Below, piece after piece: positions 44,939 to 52,951 of a DNA stretch of 64,000 bases. The notes under the pieces were generated by a model. It saw only the letters and a list, made by a program, of their open reading frames with translations, had not been told where the DNA came from and searched no databases. The stretch covers positions 2,943,681-3,007,680 of the forward strand of contig NZ_JANFMV010000001.1 in NCBI RefSeq assembly GCF_024385575.1, read 5' to 3'. Each line of letters starts with the position of its first letter. The first letter of the stretch is position 1. The position numbers and the translations under genes are program-made. The DNA is from Rhizobium sp. NRK18. Lineage in GTDB: Bacteria > Pseudomonadota > Alphaproteobacteria > Rhizobiales > Rhizobiaceae.

Positions 44939-45978
44939 AGCTGCGCCTCCAGGGTTTGGGAGATGATCCGCGCCGTCTCCGGCCAATCAGGCAGTTTCTC
45001 ACCGGCCCGTCGGGCGGCATCGGCCATTCGGCGGCGCAAGGCTTGATCGGACAGCAGCGTGCGGAGCGATCCGGCGAAGGCTTCGACGTCGTCGGCCGGC
45101 GTCAGGAAGCCCGCCTCCTCCGGCACCACCTCGGGAATGGCCCCGGCCCGGCAGGCGACGATCGGCAGGCCCTGCGACAGGGCCTCGGCGAACACCATGC
45201 CGTAGCCCTCATAGCGGCTCGCCAGCGCGAAGATATCGCCGGTCGCCATCAACTGGCGAATGTCCTCGCGCTCGCCAATGAGCGAGATGCGACCCGAAAG
45301 ACCAAGCCTTTCGATCTGCGCGGCAAGTGCCGCCGCCGTTTCGGGATGCAATGTCCTGCTGCCGGCAATCGTCGCCCGCCATGGCAGGTCTTCAACGCTC
45401 TTCAAGGCATCGATCAGCACGTCATGGGCCTTGCGCGGCGTCAGCGTGCCGACGGCAACGATATGCGGTGGCTCGCCGTTTCCGGGCGCGAGCGGGGCCG
45501 GACTGGTGCCGGGCGGCGCGACGGTGATCCGCTCCCGCTCCACGCCAAAATTGGCAATCAGTTCGCGGGCCGTGCCGTTGGACGTCACGACGACATGGCG
45601 CACGACGGACAGCGCCCGTTGTTCGCTTTCATGCAGACGCGCCTGCGTTTGCGCGTCGATGCCGCTTTCGAGCGCAAGCGGGTGGTGGACGAGAGCAACG
45701 ATCCTCAGCCGCGCCGCCTCTCGCCCCGCCCATTCGTCGAGAACACCGAAGGCGAGACCGTCGATCAACACGAGGGTGCCATCGTCGAGAGCAGACAGCC
45801 GGCTTTCGGCTTCGCGCCTTGCCTCCGGCGTCGGTGCCGGGAACCCCTCGCCCAGGGGCAGCAGGCTGACGGACCAGCCGAGCGCCTGCAGCCCAACGAT
45901 CATCTCGCGGTCATAGCCGTAGCCGCCGGTCTTCAATTGCAGGTCGCCGGGATAGGCGAAGACGAGATCCCGGCTCAA
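44935..45978 (-). CDS. Family 4 glycosyltransferase
   Basis: A 347-residue GT-B glycosyltransferase. The C-terminal nucleotide-sugar domain has PHIVAVGTLTPRKAHDVLIDAL, DIFALASRYEGYGMVFAEALSQGLPIVACRAGAIPEV-type E-x7-E elements (here given as separate family blocks), and the N-terminal acceptor domain begins VFAYPGDLQLKTGGYGYDREM. It transfers a sugar from a nucleotide donor. Its position between PTPS-like and methyltransferase genes recalls pterin glycosyltransferases of cyanobacteria, but the acceptor here is inferred. It overlaps both neighbours by four bases. Confidence 0.88.
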   Translation of the reverse strand: MSRDLVFAYPGDLQLKTGGYGYDREMIVGLQALGWSVSLLPLGEGFPAPTPEARREAESRLSALDDGTLVLIDGLAFGVLDEWAGREAARLRIVALVHHPLALESGIDAQTQARLHESEQRALSVVRHVVVTSNGTARELIANFGVERERITVAPPGTSPAPLAPGNGEPPHIVAVGTLTPRKAHDVLIDALKSVEDLPWRATIAGSRTLHPETAAALAAQIERLGLSGRISLIGEREDIRQLMATGDIFALASRYEGYGMVFAEALSQGLPIVACRAGAIPEVVPEEAGFLTPADDVEAFAGSLRTLLSDQALRRRMADAARRAGEKLPDWPETARIISQTLEAQL

Positions 45979-46373
45979 AGCTCGGCCTCGTACCAGCCGC
46001 GGGCAACATGCGATTCATGCAGGGTCACGCGGATTTTTGCGATGCGATGGCTGCCGGGGCCGAGGCGCTTTTCGCCGACCGCCTTCTTGAGCTCGTCGAA
46101 GATGTGCTTGGCGATCACTTCCGTCGTCGACACCTTGCCCTTGAAGGCGTCGAGATTGTCGAGGTTCTGGTAGTTGAGCGGCTTGACCACCTCGCCCAGC
46201 ACCGTCGTCGCGGCGCCGATGTCGACGGCAAGCCCGTCCTCGTCGACGTCGGCGGTGAAGAATGCGGCATCGACCACGAAGGTGGCACCGTGGGTTGCCT
46301 GGGCTGGACCGAATACGGGACGGGGAAGGCTGTGGGCGATCATGATATGATCGCGGACTTCGACTGCAAACAT
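45975..46373 (-). CDS. 6-pyruvoyl-tetrahydropterin synthase-like protein, non-canonical active site
   Basis: A 132-residue protein of the PTPS/QueD fold. The first zinc histidine is kept (H14 in MIAHSL). The C-x3-H-G-H block reads AQATHGA, so the catalytic Cys is missing and the third zinc His is Ala30. The catalytic L-D-H block reads LNY (66-68). E120 (LHES) is kept. It is therefore unlikely to be a standard PTPS or QueD and may bind a pterin or catalyse another step. The ATG at 46371-46373 follows GAAGAGAC; a longer frame has no support. It is the second gene of the minus-strand operon. Confidence 0.85.
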   Translation of the reverse strand: MFAVEVRDHIMIAHSLPRPVFGPAQATHGATFVVDAAFFTADVDEDGLAVDIGAATTVLGEVVKPLNYQNLDNLDAFKGKVSTTEVIAKHIFDELKKAVGEKRLGPGSHRIAKIRVTLHESHVARGWYEAEL

Positions 46374-46386
46374 GTCTCTTCTTTCT

Positions 46387-47385
46387 TCAGTAGCGGATGC
46401 GGTGGCACAGCGTGCCGGGGTCGGACAGGATGTTCGGATAGGCGGAGGCAATGTCCGCGAAGGCGGTCTCGCCGGAAATCAGGGCATCGAGGCGATCGTC
46501 GGCCAGCAGGTCCAGCGCCTTGGCGAGCCGTCTGGCAAAGCTCCAGCGCGCACGCCTTGCCGGGGGAACTGCCCCGACCTGCGAGCTGATGAGCGACAGC
46601 CGTCTGGAATGGAATGCGCCGCCGAGCGGCAGCGACACGTCTGCATCGCCATACCAGCTCGCCTCGACGATGCGGGCCTCGAAGGCTGCATGCTCGAGCG
46701 CTTGGGCAAGTGCCGCGCCGGAGGCGGAGGCATTGATGAGGACGTCGAATTCGCCGAAAAGGCTTTCGCTTTCCGCGAAGGGTATGCCGAGGCTGCCAGC
46801 GAGATCGCGGCGGTCCGGATTGCGGTCGACCAGCACAACGTCCGTGCCGATGATGCGGCTTGCGAGGTATGCGACCAGCGAGCCGACGACACCGGCGCCG
46901 AAGACCGCCACCCGGTCGCCGGGCAGGATGCCGGCATCCCAGACGATGTTCAGCGCGGTTTCCATGTTGGCGGCCAGAACGGCGCGCTCGGGCGGCAGAT
47001 TGTCCGGCAGCGGCACGACCATATCCGCGGTCGTGACGAATGCCGACTGATGCGGATGCAGGCAGAAGACGGTCCGGCCCAGGAGATCGCCATCCCCTGC
47101 TTCGACACGCCCGACGAGGCAATAGCCGTATTTGACCGGAAAGGAGAAATCGCCGGCCATATGCGGTCCGCGCATGCGCTGGCGTTCCGCGTCCGGCACC
47201 TTGCCGGCGAAGACCAGCGATTCCGTGCCTCGGCTGATGCCGCTGAAAAGGGCGCGGACCAGCACGTCGCCTTTTTCGGGCGCGCGGAGCATTTCCGGGC
47301 GCAGCTCGCATTCCCCCGCGGAGGAGAACCACAGGGCCTTGGCCTGACCTTCAATCACATTCGCCGCCACAGTCTGACCATCCAA
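46387..47385 (-). CDS. Medium-chain dehydrogenase of the pterin-like cluster
   Basis: A 332-residue (with this start) alcohol-dehydrogenase-fold protein: AGECELRPEM near the N-terminus, FSGISRGTESLVFAG, KYGYCLVGRVEAG and the nucleotide motif VAVFGAGVVGSLVAYLASR. The structural-zinc four-cysteine lobe is absent. Related proteins act on cyclitols, sugars or bacteriochlorophyll-type side chains. The ATG at 47467-47469 would be in frame but lies inside the upstream promoter box; TTG 47385, preceded by TGGAGAAA, or GTG codons at 47370 and 47358, fit a transcript starting near 47421. The substrate is unknown; it may oxidise or reduce the side chain of the product. Confidence 0.82.
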   Translation of the reverse strand: MDGQTVAANVIEGQAKALWFSSAGECELRPEMLRAPEKGDVLVRALFSGISRGTESLVFAGKVPDAERQRMRGPHMAGDFSFPVKYGYCLVGRVEAGDGDLLGRTVFCLHPHQSAFVTTADMVVPLPDNLPPERAVLAANMETALNIVWDAGILPGDRVAVFGAGVVGSLVAYLASRIIGTDVVLVDRNPDRRDLAGSLGIPFAESESLFGEFDVLINASASGAALAQALEHAAFEARIVEASWYGDADVSLPLGGAFHSRRLSLISSQVGAVPPARRARWSFARRLAKALDLLADDRLDALISGETAFADIASAYPNILSDPGTLCHRIRY

Positions 47386-47427
47386 TTTCGCGTTTCTCCA
47401 ATCCAATCCGCTGTGCTTTTCACATCG

Positions 47428-47479
47428 TAAGTACGCTTCAGCCGGAAAATGGTTCGGTGCAGCCGACATTTATTTGCCG
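47428..47479 (-). promoter_or_regulatory. ECF-type promoter of the dehydrogenase operon
   Basis: On the minus strand CGAACC (47456-47451), a 17-base spacer and TACTTA (47433-47428). Just upstream is GCAAATAAATGT, identical to the box before the sigma factor promoter. It lies back to back with the ribA promoter. It drives dehydrogenase, PTPS-like, glycosyltransferase and methyltransferase genes. Confidence 0.7.
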
Positions 47480-47532
47480 GACGCGTCAAGGCGACCCCGT
47501 AAACAAGCCCGTTGCCGCGGCCGTCACTTTTT

Positions 47533-47572
47533 TTGCCGGCGAATGAACCTTTGACTGGCGTTCAGGCACTTA
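47533..47572 (+). promoter_or_regulatory. ECF-type promoter of ribA
   Basis: TTGCCGGCGAATGAACC followed by a 17-base spacer and CACTTA (47567-47572). The block AATGAACCTTT-N14-CACTTA is identical to that before the ECF sigma factor. Transcription would start near 47579, 28 bases before the ribA ATG. Confidence 0.75.
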
Positions 47573-47606
47573 TGCACGACAATATCCGCCAAGACAGGAT
47601 CGACAC

Positions 47607-48713
47607 ATGGCAATGGCAGCGAGCACTCCGTTTCAATTTTCGACGCCGGCAATGGATGTGGAGCGGGCCGTTGCCGAACTTCGGTACGGCCGCCCGGTGA
47701 TCATCAGGGACGGCAAGCAGCGGCTGGCGGCGCTGGCGCTCGACAGCGTCGCGCCGGATCTCTACGACCAGTTCGCAGCCGCCGTCGGAAACACACAGGC
47801 GCTGTTTCTGACCGCAGAGCGCGCCGCAAAGCTGGGTTTATCCGCCGAAGATGGCATCGCCGTGCCGTTGAAGGACGTCTCCTTTGCCGAGGCATCCCGA
47901 CTGGCCTATGCCCTCGATGTCGACAAGCCGCGCCTCTGGCAGGACGGCGATGCGGCCATGCAGGCGGCGGCGGAGCTTGCCCGCACCGCCCTGCTGCTGC
48001 CGGCCGTCATCTGCGCCGACGTCACGGAAATCGAAGACCGTTTCGCCGCCTGTTGCTCGCTCGACCATGGCTTGCTGGCAAAGGTCAGCGCGGCCCGTCA
48101 GACGTTCGAGATCGTGGTGCGCACGCCCGTTCCGCTGAAGGATCTGGGGCGGGCAGACTTCGTCGTCTTCCGTGGCGGGCTGGCGCAGAAGGACCAGGTC
48201 GCGATCGTCGTCGGCAAGCCGGACACGTCCCGGCCCGTTCCGGTGCGCATCCACTCCTCCTGCCTGACGGGCGATCTCTGCGGATCGCTGAAATGCGATT
48301 GCGGCGACCAGCTGCGCAACGGCCTTCGCCAGCTGAAGGAAGCGGGCGGCGGCGTGCTCCTCTATCTTGACCAGGAAGGTCGCGGCACCGGCATCGGGGC
48401 CAAGATGCGCGCCTATGGCTACCAGCATAAGGGCCTCGACACGATCGATGCCGACGCCATGCTGGGCTTTGGCGAAGACCACCGCCGCTACGAGGCGGCG
48501 ATCGCCATGCTGAGGCTGCTCGGCATCGCAAAGGTGGTGCTGCACACCAACAATCCGAGCAAGATCGCCGCCTTGAAGGCGGGAGGGATTTCCGTCGAGG
48601 CGCGGGTCGCCGTCACCGGCACGGTCAATGACGAGAATGTCCGCTATCTGGAGACGAAAAGGCTCCGCGCCGGCCACATGATCGACCTCAGCGCGATGAT
48701 CGCGGCGGAATAG
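47607..48713 (+). CDS. ribA: GTP cyclohydrolase II with degenerate RibB-like domain
   Basis: A 368-residue RibBA-like protein. Residues 170-368 are GTP cyclohydrolase II: zinc ligands C219, C230, C232 (C-x10-C-x-C), YLDQEGRGTGIG (usual YLRQEGRGIG) and HTNNPSKI. Residues 15-165 align with DHBP synthase (RPVIIRDGKQRLAALAL, LTAERAAKLGL), but the acidic catalytic loop D-D-E-D-R-E-N-E-G-D is gone, so this half is probably inactive. It opens GTP to a diaminopyrimidine, the precursor of riboflavin, toxoflavin-like azapteridines or other pterins. In this setting it likely supplies a specialised product and not riboflavin. It heads an operon with the lipid-type genes. Confidence 0.9.
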   Translation: MAMAASTPFQFSTPAMDVERAVAELRYGRPVIIRDGKQRLAALALDSVAPDLYDQFAAAVGNTQALFLTAERAAKLGLSAEDGIAVPLKDVSFAEASRLAYALDVDKPRLWQDGDAAMQAAAELARTALLLPAVICADVTEIEDRFAACCSLDHGLLAKVSAARQTFEIVVRTPVPLKDLGRADFVVFRGGLAQKDQVAIVVGKPDTSRPVPVRIHSSCLTGDLCGSLKCDCGDQLRNGLRQLKEAGGGVLLYLDQEGRGTGIGAKMRAYGYQHKGLDTIDADAMLGFGEDHRRYEAAIAMLRLLGIAKVVLHTNNPSKIAALKAGGISVEARVAVTGTVNDENVRYLETKRLRAGHMIDLSAMIAAE

Positions 48714-48723
48714 GCGGGCGGCG

Positions 48724-49512
48724 ATGGACCTGACATTTCCCTCTCCCCCGAACGACGGACGGCAGCCTGGCCAAGCGCTGCCGCCGCACCTCTTCGCCAA
48801 TGCGATTGCAATCCTTGCAAGCGTCTTCGTATCGTCGATCGTGCTCTCCTACATCCTGCGGCCGCATCTGGCGCTCTGCGCCAGCGCGCTCGCCTTCGCA
48901 AGCGTGCTGACGCTCGTCATCTTCGCGCTTGTGGTGCGCGGCCTGCCCTATCACCGGCACAAGGTCTTCGGCGCCGCCAATGCCGTGACCGCCATTCGCA
49001 CCGCCATCGTCAGCCTTCTGGCCGCGACGGTGTTCTTCGCCATCGACATGCACGCTCCCGCCTCGGTGCTGTGGATCATGATCGGCCTCGTCATGCTGGC
49101 GCTCATTCTCGACGGTTTCGACGGCTATCTGGCGCGTGCGCTGGCGCAGGAATCCGATCTCGGGGCCCGCTTCGACATGGAGGTCGACGCCCTCCTCATT
49201 CTCGTCCTGTCGGCGGCGGCGCTGTTTCTCGACAAGGCCGGCGTCTGGGTGCTGGCGATCGGGCTGATGCGCTACGGTTTCATCGCCGCGCAATATGCGA
49301 TGCCGGCGCTTGGCGCACCGCTGCCGCCATCCACCCGCAGGAAGGCAATCTGCGTGGTGCAGGTCGCCGCTCTCTGCATCATTCTCGTTCCAATCGTTCA
49401 GCCGCCATTTTCCAGCGCCATCGCCGCCGCGGCGCTGGCCCTGCTCGCCTATTCCTTTGCGGTTGACACCTCCTTCCTGCTTGGGAAAGGAGCGCCACGG
49501 CCATGCAAATGA
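48724..49512 (+). CDS. CDP-alcohol phosphatidyltransferase
   Basis: A 262-residue membrane enzyme with about six hydrophobic segments. The active-site motif is DGFDGYLAR followed by GARFD and a further Asp (D-G-x2-A-R-x8-G-x3-D-x3-D type), all acidic ligands present. It joins a CDP-activated lipid or alcohol to an alcohol acceptor. In this cluster the acceptor might be a polyol or the pterin-like product, but housekeeping phospholipid synthesis cannot be excluded. It starts ten bases after ribA and overlaps the next gene by ten bases. Confidence 0.86.
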   Translation: MDLTFPSPPNDGRQPGQALPPHLFANAIAILASVFVSSIVLSYILRPHLALCASALAFASVLTLVIFALVVRGLPYHRHKVFGAANAVTAIRTAIVSLLAATVFFAIDMHAPASVLWIMIGLVMLALILDGFDGYLARALAQESDLGARFDMEVDALLILVLSAAALFLDKAGVWVLAIGLMRYGFIAAQYAMPALGAPLPPSTRRKAICVVQVAALCIILVPIVQPPFSSAIAAAALALLAYSFAVDTSFLLGKGAPRPCK

Positions 49513-50255
49513 AAACGCGACTGGATACCGCCGCCGGTCTCGCCCGGTCGCTTGCCATCTATTACGGCCAGCCCTGGCGCCGGCAGGCGCTGAGACGCTT
49601 CTACGAAGGGCTCGTCTCGCCGGGCGATCTGGTGTTCGATATCGGCGCCCATGCCGGCAGCCGCAGCAAGACGCTGCTGTCGCTTGGCGCGCAGGTGGTG
49701 GCCGTCGAGCCGCAGCCTGTCTTCGCCGACCTGATCGAGAAGCATTTCGCCGGAAGGCTGGCGGGCTTCGAGCGCGTCGCCGTCGGCGCGGAGGTGGGAG
49801 AGATATCGCTGCGGATATCCAGCCGCCATCCGACGGTCACCAGCACGTCGCGCCGCTTCATCGACAGCGTGCGCGATGCCGACGGTTTCCGGCAGGTCAG
49901 ATGGGACCGGGAGATCACCGTACCGATGACCACGCTCGACCTGCTTATCGAGCGCTACGGACGACCGGATTTCTGCAAGATCGATTGCGAAGGCGCAGAG
50001 GCGGATATCCTTCGGGGCCTTTCCAGTCCGGTCAGACTGATTGCCTTCGAATATATCCCGGCCATGCCATCGGTGACGCGCGAGGCGATCGCGCGGCTGA
50101 CGGCGCTTGGCGATTATCGCTTCAACCGCGTCGTCGGCGAAAAGCACCAGTTCATCAACAGCGGCTGGAAGGATGCCATCGCCATGCTGAGGGAACTGGC
50201 GGAACTGCCGCCGGCAAGTCCGTCGGGCGACATCTACGCCCGGCTGGAATCCTGA
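49503..50255 (+). CDS. FkbM-family methyltransferase
   Basis: A 250-residue SAM-dependent methyltransferase of the FkbM family. Motif I is LVFDIGAHAGSRSKTLL near 43-58, VVAVEPQPVFADLI follows, and FCKIDCEGAEADIL is the family-defining second block. Members methylate hydroxyls of polyketides, sugars or polysaccharides. It overlaps the preceding gene and is the last plus-strand gene of the ribA operon. A possible second start is two codons later. It is 12 bases from the convergent flippase-like gene. Confidence 0.86.
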   Translation: MQMKTRLDTAAGLARSLAIYYGQPWRRQALRRFYEGLVSPGDLVFDIGAHAGSRSKTLLSLGAQVVAVEPQPVFADLIEKHFAGRLAGFERVAVGAEVGEISLRISSRHPTVTSTSRRFIDSVRDADGFRQVRWDREITVPMTTLDLLIERYGRPDFCKIDCEGAEADILRGLSSPVRLIAFEYIPAMPSVTREAIARLTALGDYRFNRVVGEKHQFINSGWKDAIAMLRELAELPPASPSGDIYARLES

Positions 50256-50269
50256 TGGCGAGGCATTCC

Positions 50270-51196
50270 TCAAGCCTTTCCGATGCGGCCCTGCCAGAGC
50301 GAGACGGCGACCGAGATCAGTCCCGGTATGGCGGCGCCAACCAGCGAGAGAAGGCCGTAGGCAAGGCTTGCCGCCAGGCCATCGACGCTCGCATAGCCGA
50401 ACAGCGGCCAGAGTGCCGCCGCCGCCGTTTCCCGCGTGCCCCAGCCGCCAATACCGGCGGGTATCAGCATGGTCAGAAGGCACAGCGGAATGACGGTGAA
50501 GGCGGCGATCGGCGGCAGCGGGGCGCCCACGGCGTCGGAGGCGATCATGAAGGTGGCGATATAGCCGCCGACGATCAGCACCCCGAGGCCGGCCTGCACC
50601 AGCCACGCGCCGTCCTTCCAGAACACGGCGGCGAGGTCCGGTCCGAGACCGCGAAAGCGGGCCGGCAGCCGGGCGTTCCGCAGGGCAATGGCGAGGCCGA
50701 GACCGGCAATCACAAGCGCGGCCGCAATCCAGATCACCACACCGAAATTGCCGGGAAGCTTCCCGCCGAGGAAAAGCGGCCAGGCGATGAGACCGCCGCA
50801 GACCAGCGCGAAGAAGACCAGCTGGCCAGACAGCCGTTCCAGAAAGACGGCGGCGGCGGGACGCTTCCAGCCGCCCTCGCCTTCGGCACGGCTGCGATAG
50901 GCACGCACCGCATCGCCGGCCATGCCGCCCGGCAGGACGAGGTTCAACGCGCTGCTGACATAGTATTCGCGGATCGCCACCGACAACGGCATTTCCTGAC
51001 CGAGCCGCCGCGCGGTAAAGCGCCAGCGCCAGGCGGACGCGACGATCTGCACCTGCACTGCGGCAAGCGCGGCGATGATGTGGCCGGGCGGCACCTTCTT
51101 GAGGGTGTCGATGAGTTGCGTGGTGCCGGTCGCCCAGATCAGGGCTGCCAGCAGCGCGAGGCAGAGAAACGCCGACATGACGGCAAGCTTGCGCAA
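50270..51196 (-). CDS. Lysylphosphatidylglycerol synthase/flippase-like membrane protein (UPF0104)
   Basis: A 308-residue integral membrane protein with about eight hydrophobic segments. VSSALNLVLPGGMAGDAVRAYR and IPAGIGGWGTRETAAAAL are the two signature regions of the AglD/MprF-N superfamily, which moves or modifies membrane lipids and glycan carriers. I start at TTG 51196 (LRKLAVMSAFL) because AGGTGG precedes it and the N-terminus looks right; an ATG six codons later is the alternative. It is on the strand opposite to ribA and the sulfatase-like gene. Confidence 0.83.
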   Translation of the reverse strand: MRKLAVMSAFLCLALLAALIWATGTTQLIDTLKKVPPGHIIAALAAVQVQIVASAWRWRFTARRLGQEMPLSVAIREYYVSSALNLVLPGGMAGDAVRAYRSRAEGEGGWKRPAAAVFLERLSGQLVFFALVCGGLIAWPLFLGGKLPGNFGVVIWIAAALVIAGLGLAIALRNARLPARFRGLGPDLAAVFWKDGAWLVQAGLGVLIVGGYIATFMIASDAVGAPLPPIAAFTVIPLCLLTMLIPAGIGGWGTRETAAAALWPLFGYASVDGLAASLAYGLLSLVGAAIPGLISVAVSLWQGRIGKA

Positions 51197-51285
51197 CGTT
51201 CCACCTTTCCCGGACTGCCGCGTGACGATGACCAGACTACCGCCGAAAGCCAATCGGTCGGCCCAGCATTTGAAAGACCCTGTCG

Positions 51286-52941
51286 ATGACAAGAAATGAC
51301 GCGCCGGGCAAGAGCGGCGATGCATCAATGACCAGATTGCTGCTCGCAGGCCTGTTCTTCCTCCTCATCAGCTTTGCCGCACTGACCCTGCCGGATCATC
51401 CAGGTGCCTTCTCGCTCGGCGCCTTCCTGCGCCTGCCGCTGGAAATTCCGCTACTTCTTCTTCTCCTGCTCCTGCTTCCCCGCCGTCCGGCAAAGATCCT
51501 CGCTGCTGCGTCGTCCGTGGCGGTCTTCGCGCTCCTGTTCCTGAAGATCGCCGATATCGGCGTGCAGTCCGCCTTCCAGCGCCGCTTCAATCCCTATCTC
51601 GACGTCAAGATGCTCGGCGACGGCTGGAATATCTTCTCCGGCTCCATCGGGCTCGTGCCGGCCGGCCTCGCCGTCGGTGCCGTGATCGGTGTCTTCTGCC
51701 TGTTGCTCTTTCTGTTCTACCGCTCGCAGTGCCGGATCGCCGGCCTTGTCGGGAGCATGAGGCGCAGCGCGACGGTTGCCGCCTCCGGACTGCTTGTGCT
51801 CGGTGTCGGGCTCTGGCTTGCCGGTCCGTTTGCCGGCGTGCGCGCGGATTTGCGCGCCGTCTCCTATCTCGGCAACCGGCTCACACTGGTGCAGCAATCC
51901 ATTGCCGACATGCGGCAGTATGAGCGCGATCTCGTCGCCCACGATCCGGCAGCCGGCGAGGCTAACCTGTTTTCCGGCATCAAGGGCCGTGACGTGGTGC
52001 TGATCTTCGTCGAATCCTATGGCCGCAGCGCCGTCGAGGATCCGCGTTACAGTCCGCTGATCAAGCCGCGGCTGGCGGCATCCGAGGCGCAATTGTCGGC
52101 CGCCGGCTTTGCTTCGGCCTCCGGCTGGTCGCGCTCGCCGACCATGGGAGGGCTCAGCTGGCTGGCGCACGGGACATTTCTTTCCGGACTTTGGACCGAC
52201 AATCAGGCGCGGTACGACCGGCTGATGATCAGCAAGCGGGCGAGCCTCAACAGCCTGTTTCGCAAGGCCGGGTGGCGGACGGCGGCGGTGATGCCGGCGA
52301 TCACCATGGACTGGCCGGAGGCGCGCTATTTCGGTTACGACGACATCTTCGTCGCGAAGGATCTCCGCTACAAGGGCAAGCCCTTCAACTGGATCACCAT
52401 GCCGGACCAGTACACCCTGTCGGCCTTCCAGCGGCTGGTGCGCGATCCGGCCCGCGCCAAGGGCCAGCCGGTGATGACGGAAATGGCGCTGATTTCGAGC
52501 CATGCGCCCTGGACCCCGGTCGCCAAACTGATCGACTGGAACGAAGTCGGCGACGGAACGGTCTTCAACGGTCAGGCCGAGAGCGACGAGAGCCCCCGCG
52601 CCGTCTGGTCGGACGGCGACAATGTCCGCCGTCACTACATCGCCACCATCGACTATTCGCTGCAGACGCTCAGCGACTATATCTCCCGCTTCGGCGACGA
52701 TGCCATCTTCATCATCCTCGGCGACCACCAGCCGGCGCCGATCGTCACCGGGCCGGATGCGTCAAGGGCAGTGCCCGTGCACATCATCAGCCGCGATGCA
52801 GCACTGGTCGCCCGCTTCGAAAAGGAAGGCTTCGTCAACGGCATGCTGCCCTCGCCCGATAGCCCCGAGCTGCCGATGGACACGATGCGCGACCGGCTGA
52901 TCCGGGTGTTCTCAGCGAATGACACGACAGCCGGCGGGTAG
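51286..52941 (+). CDS. Membrane-anchored sulfatase-like (LtaS/OpgB-type) transferase
   Basis: A 551-residue protein. Five hydrophobic segments fill about residues 15-185. The periplasmic domain has the alkaline-phosphatase-superfamily metal sites: VVLIFVESYGRSAV, the nucleophile region SPTMGGLSWLAHGTF, and ILGDHQPAPIV. Relatives transfer phosphoglycerol or phosphoethanolamine to glycans and lipids. It is divergent from the flippase-like gene. The ATG at 51328 is another possible start. No ECF-type promoter is seen before it. Confidence 0.83.
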   Translation: MTRNDAPGKSGDASMTRLLLAGLFFLLISFAALTLPDHPGAFSLGAFLRLPLEIPLLLLLLLLLPRRPAKILAAASSVAVFALLFLKIADIGVQSAFQRRFNPYLDVKMLGDGWNIFSGSIGLVPAGLAVGAVIGVFCLLLFLFYRSQCRIAGLVGSMRRSATVAASGLLVLGVGLWLAGPFAGVRADLRAVSYLGNRLTLVQQSIADMRQYERDLVAHDPAAGEANLFSGIKGRDVVLIFVESYGRSAVEDPRYSPLIKPRLAASEAQLSAAGFASASGWSRSPTMGGLSWLAHGTFLSGLWTDNQARYDRLMISKRASLNSLFRKAGWRTAAVMPAITMDWPEARYFGYDDIFVAKDLRYKGKPFNWITMPDQYTLSAFQRLVRDPARAKGQPVMTEMALISSHAPWTPVAKLIDWNEVGDGTVFNGQAESDESPRAVWSDGDNVRRHYIATIDYSLQTLSDYISRFGDDAIFIILGDHQPAPIVTGPDASRAVPVHIISRDAALVARFEKEGFVNGMLPSPDSPELPMDTMRDRLIRVFSANDTTAGG

Positions 52942-52951
52942 GCACGCCCTC

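Noticed and set aside
47359..47469. Dehydrogenase start at ATG 47467-47469
   Set aside because: This ATG is part of the GCAAATAAATGT box upstream of the predicted promoter, so it would not be in the transcript; a start at 47385 or later fits.
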